Below, piece by piece: positions 55,222-64,000 of a stretch of DNA of 64,000 bases; the stretch's first letter is position 1, and every line of letters starts with the position of its first letter. The notes under the pieces were generated by a model, which saw only the letters and a program-made list of their open reading frames with translations, ran no database searches and had not been told where the DNA came from. Both the position numbers and the translations under genes were made by a program. Origin of the DNA: Ciborinia camelliae (taxonomy: Eukaryota; Ascomycota; Leotiomycetes; Helotiales; Sclerotiniaceae); the NCBI GenBank assembly GCA_025890175.1, contig JANPYM010000007.1, forward strand, positions 1,554,209 through 1,618,208, in the 5' to 3' direction.

Positions 55222-58005
55222 TTAAATCTCAAGCCTGAACCCGATCTCCCTTCTCGAATTCACAATAGGAGCACCCCGACTCCTCCTACCAGTAGTCAAA
55301 GCACTTCCCGGTGGTAAAGGTGGCAAAGCGCAATCTGGAGGTGGAGCTGGAGGAGCACCATGCATAAGAGCGGGCAGACTTCGTCTATTTGAAATAACTC
55401 GTCCTGACCGAGTTCTTAGTGGACTCAGATCAGAGTGATAGCTTGCTTTATAGTCCACGGTAGAAGGGAGAGTTGTAGGAGCAAGAGTTGAAGAAGGTCG
55501 CTTGCGTCGTGGGGAATCAGATGGATCTTCCGTGATGGGTGGGTGGAGGTTTGAGGAGGCGAGCATACTTCTTGGGCGACGGAGTGAACTTTGCTTAATG
55601 GGATTCTCGGGAAGTGTTGGTAATGGGGTGGCTTGAACTGAATATTCTTCTAGTGTAGGTAAAGGGTCCCATTCATTTTCTATGATATTTTTGAAGGTTT
55701 CATCGTGAGCGAATTCATCATGGGCGAGTTCTATGGAAAGTGGCCGAGGAAATTTGAATGTACACGATCCATTTGATTCTATAGGTGTCGTGATTTGACG
55801 AATTGCTTGCGTGCTAGAATGACGACGAAAATCTGCATTCCGAACCTCTGATGCATTATTTGATGGCATGAAACTTGAAACACGTCGAGTGGACCTTAGT
55901 TCTTTGCTTGGTCGCTTTCTGATAGGAGACCTTCCTGGGGATCCTGGGGATCCTGATCGAATATCGACAACCGATGATTTATTTCGTAGAACAGGCCGAT
56001 ATGGAGTTTCGGGAGAGGCAACACGGATTGGAACTCGTATTGATGATGTTGTATCCATTACTGGAGAAAAAGGTCGAGCAACGGAAAGCGCCGTTGGAGG
56101 TCCCGTTTTGCTTTTATTTTGAATTTCCATGAATGTATTGCATGCAGGAAGCGATGATCTTCTCTCGGGCTGCACTGGACTCCTCGTCGAAAACCTCTTG
56201 CTTGAAGAAACAGGTACACTGAAATTTGGAGTTGATGGTGATAGGCTTCTGATAGGTCGAGAAGGTACACCATAATTCGAGTGTCGTAAAGTTCGTTGCG
56301 GAGTTAGGTGAGATGATGATAACTGAGGTATCGAATCTTGTAACCCTTGAAGTGCTTGTAACGATCTTCTACGTTCAAAAATCTCTGCAGCATTTGGCCT
56401 TGATCGTACTGTTTCCAAGGACAACGTTGGTAAGTCTCCCATGGTAGATGTACTATCTCGAGCTAGAGATGTTGCTGGAGATGAAACACGAGTTCTTTGA
56501 TCGGATGAGCAATAAGACAATCTATTAATACTGTCTCGCAAACTCTCTAAATTTTGTTCATAAGAACTAGCACTGTTTGTCACCGATCCGCATGCCGTTG
56601 ATGGTCTAGCACCTGCTTCATTCTGGGCTTCGTTTAGTGACCAAGGTGGGAGGAAGCCTAGTGGGGAGATTTCATCAATGTTCTGTTCTTCTGGCTTCTG
56701 CCAAGAGGGACGACGCTCAGAAGAACTTGACCAAGGTAAAGCTAATTCTTCAACATTTTGCCCTTCTGGCTGCTGCCAGGAAGCACGGCGATCATAGGGA
56801 TTTTGTAGTGGTGAGCAAGAATTGGAAACTTGATCTGAGCCTCTTCTTTGGACAAGGTATCGATGACTTGGTTGACTCTTCAACTCTGGTGTCTCTTCTG
56901 TTTTCACAGTTCCGATTTCTGTTATCTGTTTTTTCCCTCCGAGTGATTCGATTTCTTTCCTCAATACAGCGATCCAAGAATCCATTTCTTCGGCACAGTC
57001 CAAGACAAGCAAAAGACTAGTAGCGTTTCTCCTATAATCCGCACTTCTAAACGCAAGTCTCGATAATAAAGACCTAGAATCTGAAGTTGGAACTCCATCT
57101 GCACTCATTGATTGAGATACTTGCAATACCCAATGTTTACCTGGAATGACATCTGATGCAAAAGCCACAGATTCCTTGCCCAATTGAATCATCTTTTCAG
57201 GTAGTCGATCAAAATTCCCCTCGCCCGAGTATTGTAAAAGGTAACCAGAGGTTACTAAAACGAAAATTTTTTGAGTCCATTCCCCTTTCGAAATTGAACC
57301 CGATTTTTGTCTCTTGTGTTTGGTTATTGTCCTCTTCTCGTTCTTTCCTTGGTCTAGCCCGGCCTCGGTCGTTTGTGCTATTTCATCCCGATGACTATTA
57401 TTCCTTTTGTGATTAGACATACGAATAACTGCATCGGCTGATAAGGTTAACGCAGAAAGACGAGCGTGCTTCACAGATTGAGGATAACTTTGGAATAACG
57501 GTGGCGGATCGAATATTGCGGGTTTTGGGCTTGGATTTGGTATAGGTTTGGCGGCTGTTTTGCTATCCCTGATCGATTTAGACCTGAGGTTTAGGCGCGA
57601 TGGAATCCTGGTAGGCCTTCCTGGTATATCTGGAGCTGATGAATTAATTGCATTGCTCGCACTAAACTTTCGAAAGAAGCCGTCTCCTACGGGACTTGTT
57701 GTAGGACCTGTTAGCTTTGGTGAAGGCGGCATTTGTGATGCGATTGGTGAAGTTGATTTATTTTCTTTGGGAACTGGCGATATCAAATTCTTTTCAGCTT
57801 TGTTGCGAGAGAACATTCCTCGAAGGCGACCTTTCGACTCCTTTCGTTGGACGTTGTGACCTCCCAATGGAACTTTGCTGTCCTCTAAGCTACTCATGTT
57901 TATTGGTGGTGGACGAATGCGGCGACTTGGTGGGTTTGAAGATGGTGACGGTTCGCCATTGCTATCCTTTTCTCCCAGAGAGCCAATTTCCATAATTGCT
58001 GACAT
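55222..58005 (-). CDS. PH-domain protein, Ser/Pro-rich, fungal
   Basis: Single exon, 927 aa. A pleckstrin-homology-like domain spans about residues 240-358: KGEWTQKIFVLVTSGYLLQY (beta strands 1-2), KHWVLQVSQ, and the C-terminal helix DSWIAVLRKEIESLGG with the characteristic Trp. Long Ser/Pro/Arg-rich disordered regions with many RRxS-like sites lie on both sides, and the C-terminus has proline runs (GAPPAPPPDCALPPLPPG). It probably binds membranes or phosphoinositides as a scaffold or signalling protein. I cannot place it in a named family. The start ATG at 58005 is preceded by a long leader; a second in-frame ATG lies four codons downstream. Confidence 0.85.
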   Translation of the reverse strand: MSAIMEIGSLGEKDSNGEPSPSSNPPSRRIRPPPINMSSLEDSKVPLGGHNVQRKESKGRLRGMFSRNKAEKNLISPVPKENKSTSPIASQMPPSPKLTGPTTSPVGDGFFRKFSASNAINSSAPDIPGRPTRIPSRLNLRSKSIRDSKTAAKPIPNPSPKPAIFDPPPLFQSYPQSVKHARLSALTLSADAVIRMSNHKRNNSHRDEIAQTTEAGLDQGKNEKRTITKHKRQKSGSISKGEWTQKIFVLVTSGYLLQYSGEGNFDRLPEKMIQLGKESVAFASDVIPGKHWVLQVSQSMSADGVPTSDSRSLLSRLAFRSADYRRNATSLLLVLDCAEEMDSWIAVLRKEIESLGGKKQITEIGTVKTEETPELKSQPSHRYLVQRRGSDQVSNSCSPLQNPYDRRASWQQPEGQNVEELALPWSSSSERRPSWQKPEEQNIDEISPLGFLPPWSLNEAQNEAGARPSTACGSVTNSASSYEQNLESLRDSINRLSYCSSDQRTRVSSPATSLARDSTSTMGDLPTLSLETVRSRPNAAEIFERRRSLQALQGLQDSIPQLSSSHLTPQRTLRHSNYGVPSRPIRSLSPSTPNFSVPVSSSKRFSTRSPVQPERRSSLPACNTFMEIQNKSKTGPPTALSVARPFSPVMDTTSSIRVPIRVASPETPYRPVLRNKSSVVDIRSGSPGSPGRSPIRKRPSKELRSTRRVSSFMPSNNASEVRNADFRRHSSTQAIRQITTPIESNGSCTFKFPRPLSIELAHDEFAHDETFKNIIENEWDPLPTLEEYSVQATPLPTLPENPIKQSSLRRPRSMLASSNLHPPITEDPSDSPRRKRPSSTLAPTTLPSTVDYKASYHSDLSPLRTRSGRVISNRRSLPALMHGAPPAPPPDCALPPLPPGSALTTGRRSRGAPIVNSRREIGFRLEI

Positions 58006-60512
58006 TATAGGGAGCGTCTGGTCCTCCTGTCCAATCTATGAGACTCTGGAAACCAGATCCTCAATGTGGGTCAGCGAGCTCAATTGGGCGGAGGCTCGAA
58101 CTTTCGCAAACGTTTAAATTTCTTAGATCGAACAATAGGATTGTAAACTATGAATATAGCCTCTGGTTGAGTGATTCGATTCGCAAGTATGGTAATGGTG
58201 ATGGTGGTGGTGGTGGTGGTGATATCTTGTGGTGGTTGGATAAAAGTGAACCTTTAGTAAACATCAACAAAACAAAAGTAAAAATCGTGTTACGAGGTTA
58301 CGATTGATAGGTATGATGAGAAGTGATAGTGAATTTCACGAATCGTTATGATCGAGACAAGCATGATATGAGGGCTGTGTCCCAATCGAGCCGATGGGAT
58401 GAGATTCTTCGGATGAGTGATTGAAAACGATATATCAACCGAATTCCAAGATATTTGGTTATATTGGAAAACTCAAGACACAATGAAATATGGTGTATCT
58501 GGTAAAAGCATTTGAAGGAATGAATGCAATGATTGACGATAGAAACGAAACACAATAATAAGAGAGTGTGAGGGCACAAATGGAGTGGAGGAGTGTTACT
58601 GGGTAGGCAAAGTGAAGGAAAGTACTATAAGGAAAGACAACCTTGGAACCTGGAAAGACTTCTCTTTTACCCAAGTCCACGCGTCGGGTTGGCAAGGCCT
58701 CGACTAGGATAGATAGTAGGCTTCACGGAATCACGTTCCCCATAGCGCTCAGAGACCGAACTGGCTGAATAGGTTTGGAGAAGAGGGTATCTCCCATGTC
58801 ATTTCCGTGGCCTTCACTCTAAACATAGTAGACAAGGTACCGGTAAGGTTTAGACCGCTTAATCTCAATTTCCCAGAATCTTACTGGCCACCGCTTGAAT
58901 AATCTTGGAACCATAGAAGCGTGAGAAGTCAATTGTCGGGGACTCGAACCGAGTACAAATCAACACGGCCTCTTGGCTTGTGACGCACAGATTGCCCCAG
59001 TTTGAGATTGAGAAGTTTGTACTGTATTTGTATATATCTTTTTTCCTCTTGAAAATGTTTAGAAACTTTAGATGTTTGAAATGAGTGGATGAGTGGATGA
59101 GGAGATGATGAGTTCGACGAGTAATAAGTGCTACATTCGCTTCTAGATTATGTAACGGAAAAGCTCGGAGAAAATGTCTGCCCAATTGTCTTGTCTGCTG
59201 ATGTTGGAGACAGTGTTTGGAGATGAAGCCTCGGTAATGTGGAACCAAAACCCAAAGTTCCTGCATAAAAGCTTTCGATGATCTCCAGCTGCAAGGTTAA
59301 TCCACATGTATACCACCAGTAATAGTAACATAAAATGATAGCAGTGACCGTACGGTACGGACCAGAGAAGATTTGCCGTGCTTGTGGCCCATTTAGGGAA
59401 TTTAGGGAAATTTGTTGCTAGTTTGAGGCAGTTCAAGAGTAACCTTAAGTTTTAACCTTTATTAGAATGTTTTGAGGTCTGCATCAGGAAAGTGTCGAAC
59501 TTCGAGAAGGTTTTGATATCTACGACGAAAAGAAATCCATGATTCACTATCCACTTCAACATTTCAAGTACAACACCGGTAGTATTCGTACTCCTCGCAC
59601 TCTGATTGAGTAATTGAAATTTGGATCAAAAGGCTCCCAGCCTCTAAGGGAGAGAGGGGAGGAGAGAGGAGAGGTCAAAAAAGGAGAGATTTACGAAATG
59701 CACCAGTAATAGTACAGAATCCGTAAGCCTTATGATAAATTCATGAATCCTCAGGGGGTAATAATCCAGGGGAGGGGTTCTTGTCCCTGCTTCTGATTTC
59801 ATTTGAGCTGGTGTCTGTGATGGGTGATTGGTCTATCAATGGTGATGGGGTTGATATCCAATCTTGGGATAAGAAAAAAAAGACGGCACAGTTGGTTGCA
59901 TGATGCATCACAAGACTTGTTGGAGGGAATTGGCGGGTACTGGGGCGAATTTGCCATCTGGTAAGAAGGGATCCAACTTTCCCACATACTACCGGTATTT
60001 AATATCAGATTATTCACAGTATCATTCCTAGGAACGTTGAAAAGGAAAATCGATAGTGCTCATGATTATCTCGGAGTACGGAGTATTACCGACCGGATAA
60101 ACATTTCGAAGTAATGAAACGAGATGAGACCTTCTTGGCAAGGGCTGCGTTTTGAGAAACTTTTCTACCTTTTATTATTAAAATACGATGATCATGATAA
60201 AAGTTTGGGCCAAGCCGATAGAATTGATGTTATTATTATCATGAAGGAAGGGAAGGGAAGGGAAACCTACCTAGGTAGGTGACCTAAGGAAAGGAAAGGA
60301 AAGGAAAGTATGTAAAAGTAAAAACAGGTAGAGTAAAAAGTTAATAAGTATAAATAAACAAATCGCAATACAATGTTTCAGATCACGTGTTACGCTGTTT
60401 TGTGATTTCCTTTTCCACTGTACCATCAACATCCCGCACCATTAACGCGCCGGCCGCGTCAACCTCTTAAAAAGTCCGGCATTTCAAACTTTGACCAATT
60501 TGTTACTTCAAA
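58006..60512. other. Intergenic, PH-gene / ASK1 divergent region
   Basis: 2.5 kb. The left 600 bp is probably PH-gene leader and promoter, with a GGTGAT/GGTGGT run at 58196-58220. Minus-strand frames at 58865-59436 look partly coding but overlap in conflicting frames and were not accepted. GGGAA (60248-60263) and GGAAA (60291-60309) tracts flank an ACCTACCTAGGTAGGT palindrome at 60266-60281. Confidence 0.5.
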
Positions 60513-61918
60513 ATGTCTCGGGCTAGTGTAGCATCTGCGAGACCTCTTTCTCTCACTGAAGAGCTTGAAAAATTGGAGCAGTCTATTACCTTAACTCTCC
60601 AAGGCAAGATTTCCTCTCCTCCCCTCCCTCGCAACCCCGTTTGTTTACTAACACAATCTCAGAAATTGATCACAACTTCAGTCGAGCACACCGAATTGTT
60701 ACTACAAGTATTCTACCTGTTGTTGAACAATATGCGAATCATTCAAATGCAGTATGGGAAGGGTCCAAGGTTGGTAGCTATCTATAATACTTGGAATGCA
60801 ACTAATAGCGGGGTAGTTTTGGAAACAATTTTTCGAAGCCAGTGCCAATGTCTCATTACTCCAAGTAGAACAACAGGAGGAAGATGATGATGTTTCATAC
60901 GCCCAGTCTCACGAAGAACCAAGTCAATATACAGCATCGCACATCGATGATGAAACTATTCGAACAGAAGATGATGGACATCATACTTACGATCAGGATG
61001 ATTCAATGCTCGAAGACAATGAAATCAGTGGTAGCACCCCTCGAGCTCCCCCACCACGAAAGGACAAGGAACCACAATTTGAGGACTTCTCATCTCCATA
61101 CGAGGGCCTGAGAAAGGAATTCAAAGGGGCAACTTTACAGGATGAGGAGGATGATACACAATTACCAAGTACACCTGGGGCCAAGCAAAGGATACCGGAT
61201 ATGTCAATGCTACCAGATTCATCTCCATTCGACCCAACCTCATATCGAATTGACCCGACTTTATATGATCTACCATCTACAACTCAAACATATATACCAT
61301 CGACGGCCCAGAAGACGAAAGATCCTCAGTACCTTAAAATGCTAGACAAGAATTATCGAATCCAGGCCACTCCACTCACGAACCGGAAAGAGAAGAAAAC
61401 ACCCGCAAACAAACCCTCATGGCGAGATAATCATTCACCATTATCTTCGCCACCAGCGGCACCCCCTCAATTACACTCTGATATATTTAGCTCGCCGATT
61501 AGACAACCATATAAACCAAATGCACCACGAACCCCAGGCGTGAGTGTCCAAACTCCTGCGAAAGGGAAATCAATGGATATTTTTGCCAGATCCGTCAAGA
61601 AAGAGAAAGATGAGATTACATGGGAAAGTGACAGTGATGAGGATGCGGAAGATATTTACAAGGAACTTGGAATGAGTCCTCCAAAGACCATTCAATTTTC
61701 CTTACCGCAATCAAGATTACTGCAAACTCCTGGTAAGCCCTCAATCTATGTTGATTTTTTGGACATTACAAGCTAACCAATATAAAGCACGAGAAGCAAG
61801 CAAAAGAATCGTCGAAGATCTCCTGACCACCGCTGGAGCGGGTTTTGACAATACAGACGAATTGGATAATAGTCCAAGTATAGTCGCGATGAAAGATGAT
61901 TTTGACGACAGTTTTTGA
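60513..61918 (+). CDS. ASK1: DASH complex subunit Ask1
   Basis: Subunit of the DASH/Dam1 ring that couples kinetochores to spindle microtubules. Four exons: 60513-60603, 60663-60769, 60817-61732, 61788-61918 (414 aa). The first intron uses a GC donor (AAG|GCAAGA); no GT is available that keeps the frame. The conserved N-terminal Ask1 region (about 13-85) is restored across the first two introns: LEKLEQSITLTLQEIDHNFS, then HRIVTTSILPVVEQY and WEGSKFWKQFFEASANVSL. The rest is acidic and Ser/Pro-rich, with several S/T-P sites suited to mitotic kinases (family knowledge), and ends with the small C-terminal motif EASKRIVEDLL. Confidence 0.93.
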
Positions 61919-62306
61919 GAAATTCTGAATTCTGAATTAGAAACTTAACAAGTTATGAAAAATTCGAAAAATTAATTCTCCAATATCAAATAAGAGCTCC
62001 TCCAACGCCCCATTCCCATATCTTTATGCCCATCTGGAAAGCATATTTTAATAAGTATCTGAGTGTTGATTCCAGACACCACCAATGTGACCAACACTGC
62101 CAATCCCTGCATCGAAGGAAACTATATCATGATCATGAAATCCCAAACTCAAAGACCCGCATGCCAAAAATCGTCCAAACAAGAAGACAAATCAAACACC
62201 AACTATTTTTACTTCATAGCCATAATTAGATATGTCTCTGTGAGTGCTTGCCTCGCTGTCAATCCAGTCAAGTCAGTTTTCTCTTTCTTTCCTTCACCCC
62301 ATAACT
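61919..62306. other. Convergent spacer
   Basis: 388 bp between the Ask1 stop and the stop of the small minus-strand gene; presumably 3' UTRs. Confidence 0.5.
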
Positions 62307-62744
62307 TCACATCTGGGTTTTGGGATCAAACGTACGTGTTTTCTCACTCGAATGCGTAGGCGTCAAAGACGTGGTCTTGTTCTGGTTCGACTTGCCTTCT
62401 TCCCTCTTCAAATTTTCCTTATAAGAAAACTTGGTTTTAAGGGTACTGAGGGGATGCTTAAGAAGGGAGATGGTAGAGGTTGTGGAATAGAGAGATGAGG
62501 TGTCATTCGCTGGAGTATATGTAGTGGTAGTGTCCATCGAGTCTTTGGCGGATGAAGATGTGGCTGTGTAGGACTTGGAGGTGGAGTAGGAGACGGGTGT
62601 CGCTTTGGGGGATTTTGGAGAGGCGGGGTGGAATAGGGTAGGAGGTTTTTCGTTGGGGAAACCTGGGGTGGTCAGAGGGGGTTGAGGGATGAAGGGGGGA
62701 GAAGACATACGAGAATGTGGGTAAGCTGGGAATCCGGCAGGCAT
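62307..62744 (-). CDS. Small Ser/Thr/Pro-rich hypothetical protein
   Basis: Single exon, 145 aa, start ATG with A at -3. The N-terminal third is proline-rich (SSPPFIPQPPLTTPGFP). The centre is Ser/Thr-rich. The C-terminus is Lys-rich (KTKFSYKENLKREE). No signal peptide, membrane segment or known domain. Composition is biased but consistent along the frame, and a (GAT)n tract lies in the presumed leader at about 62868-62892. Real gene status is likely but unproven; function unknown. Confidence 0.5.
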   Translation of the reverse strand: MPAGFPAYPHSRMSSPPFIPQPPLTTPGFPNEKPPTLFHPASPKSPKATPVSYSTSKSYTATSSSAKDSMDTTTTYTPANDTSSLYSTTSTISLLKHPLSTLKTKFSYKENLKREEGKSNQNKTTSLTPTHSSEKTRTFDPKTQM

Positions 62745-64000
62745 TTTTAGGAATGTGGTGTGGTTAATGTTTGAGATGGTGTTGATGAGAGACTGTAGAC
62801 TGGCAAGATTGATTTTGATGTAGAGTTCAATGATACGAGTAGGTTTGTATCTTGTATCTTGTATCTGAGTGATGATGATGATGATGATGAGAATAAGAAA
62901 GCCTTCATAATCGAGGCATCATTCCTCTATATATATATCCCAACCTATCCCATACCAACCCATTCACATCCAACAAACCCAAACAAAACAAAACAGTCAT
63001 AGCAGGTAATCCAACCCCGTCCGCCATATGCAAGCTCCGCCCGCTAAGCCAGCAAATATCAAATTTCACAGGCAGCATTCTCTCGGGGAGAAAACTTTTT
63101 CTTACCTTGGACCCTATGGTACCATGCATATAAAAAAATTAGTACGCCGCGTAAACGCCTGGTGCATGTCAGATCCCCAAAACGTTCTCATGGCTCCTCT
63201 CTAAATGGTGTAAGGCTGAGGGGCCCGGAGTTCGCTTATCCCCACATCTTTCAACTCCGTTACACAGCTTCGATGCATGCCCAGGTGGGCTTAAGCCACC
63301 GTGGGTCGTTGGGATAAGATGAGTAAAATTTGCGGGCGCGAGGCCGGATGACTCAGGTTTGGATGGTTATTCCGATGAGGTGGATGGGTAGGTAGTACTC
63401 GGAGAGTTGTTTGGGGGATCTGAGATACAGCAAGGTTAGGGAGGGCTTTGTGGTAAGATTACGATATGGATAGGATGGAAACTGCGTCATCGGTGATCAG
63501 ATGCTATGCTACACTATGCTATGTTTAAGCTCGAGGCTCAAACCGGCCAGCGGTCTTGCTTGCAAGTCTATCTAAATGGCTTGGTTCTAGAACCGCGATA
63601 TGGGGTTGTAAATCCTTATTCGACGATACGGCATACTCATCTGCTTTTCTATCAGATATCAGCAGTATGCGTTTCAAACACAGTCAGCAGAAACGCACTC
63701 ACTGACGCAGCGACAACTAACCTTTCGACAATCGGTATATGCAGGTACCATACTACCTAAATACGTATCAGTAGGTACTAATGATACACGAAACCTATTG
63801 CGAACTGCCGGTTTTCAATATGCAGTGTTTCTTGGCTAAGGGTCTGCTGCCTAATAAGTTCTAATCTACTAGTAGGTAAGGTCTCACCTCGTGGTACCGC
63901 TGTCATTACACCTAGGTAGAAGGGAGAGCAACATCATGATTTACAATCATGATTGCACAATCACTTTATTGAATGTCAAACCATAAACCATACCATCCAT
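62745..64000. other. Terminal intergenic region
   Basis: No gene recognised up to the window edge. Contains the leader of the small minus-strand gene and short AT or GT repeats. A gene may begin beyond the boundary. Confidence 0.5.

Noticed and set aside
58935..58955. Exact Pol III B-box-like sequence GGTTCGAGTCC on the minus strand
   Set aside because: The flanking bases do not form a T stem, acceptor stem or D arm, so it is not a tRNA. A tRNA-derived relic cannot be excluded.
58865..59436. Minus-strand frames with coding-like passages in two overlapping registers
   Set aside because: Both registers look plausible over short stretches (e.g. LCRNFGFWFHITE versus a Ser/Thr-rich reading) but conflict with each other, and no start, family or splice model supports either.

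Overview
This window is nuclear DNA from a filamentous ascomycete. Coding exons are interrupted by short introns (about 47-81 nt) with GTRNGT-type donors and CTAAC/CTGAY branch sites, intergenic DNA is long and AT-leaning, and a tRNA-Ile carries a classic nuclear tRNA intron. The gene set (eukaryotic nitrate reductase, division III chitin synthase, Hsp110/Hsp88, UPF2, SRP68, DASH subunit Ask1, Cya5-like PPR protein) fits Pezizomycotina. A small beta-trefoil lectin that closely resembles, in my judgement, the Sclerotinia sclerotiorum agglutinin points to Leotiomycetes, family Sclerotiniaceae (Botrytis, Sclerotinia, Monilinia and relatives). The species cannot be fixed from sequence reading alone.

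Layout. 1-2.3 kb: no gene, with a G-rich quadruplex-like tract. 2.3-9.6 kb: two same-strand, apparently related DNA-binding-type genes, each with two divergent Myb/SANT-like repeats and a C-terminal coiled coil; the first adds a homeodomain, the second an N-terminal CCCH zinc finger. 10-14.2 kb: FYV7-like rRNA processing factor (-) and an Atos-family gene (+), divergent. 14.2-20.9 kb: a gene-poor stretch full of microsatellites and minisatellites. 20.9-23.5 kb: chitin synthase. 25.7-28.2 kb: Hsp88, with a candidate heat-shock element upstream. 30-34.1 kb: UPF2 (-). 37-39.7 kb: nitrate reductase. 40.1-45.8 kb: SRP68 (-) and a PPR protein (+) sharing a 518-bp divergent promoter. 46-53.6 kb: an accessory-looking island with a decayed cutinase, an intact SSA-like lectin with four short exons, two fragmentary reading frames, a 372-bp MITE with perfect 20-bp terminal inverted repeats and TA duplication, and an intron-bearing tRNA-Ile(AAT). 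55.2-58 kb: a PH-domain protein (-). 60.5-61.9 kb: Ask1. 62.3-62.7 kb: a small low-complexity protein (-). The last 1.2 kb shows no gene.

Most genes are independent housekeeping functions (wall synthesis, protein folding, mRNA decay, protein targeting, nitrogen assimilation, mitochondrial expression, kinetochore), not a cluster. The part most like an undescribed system is the pair of Myb-repeat genes at 2.3-9.6 kb. The most informative evolutionary region is the 46-53.6 kb island. Intron positions were worked out by hand from frame continuity and splice consensus; transcripts would confirm them.
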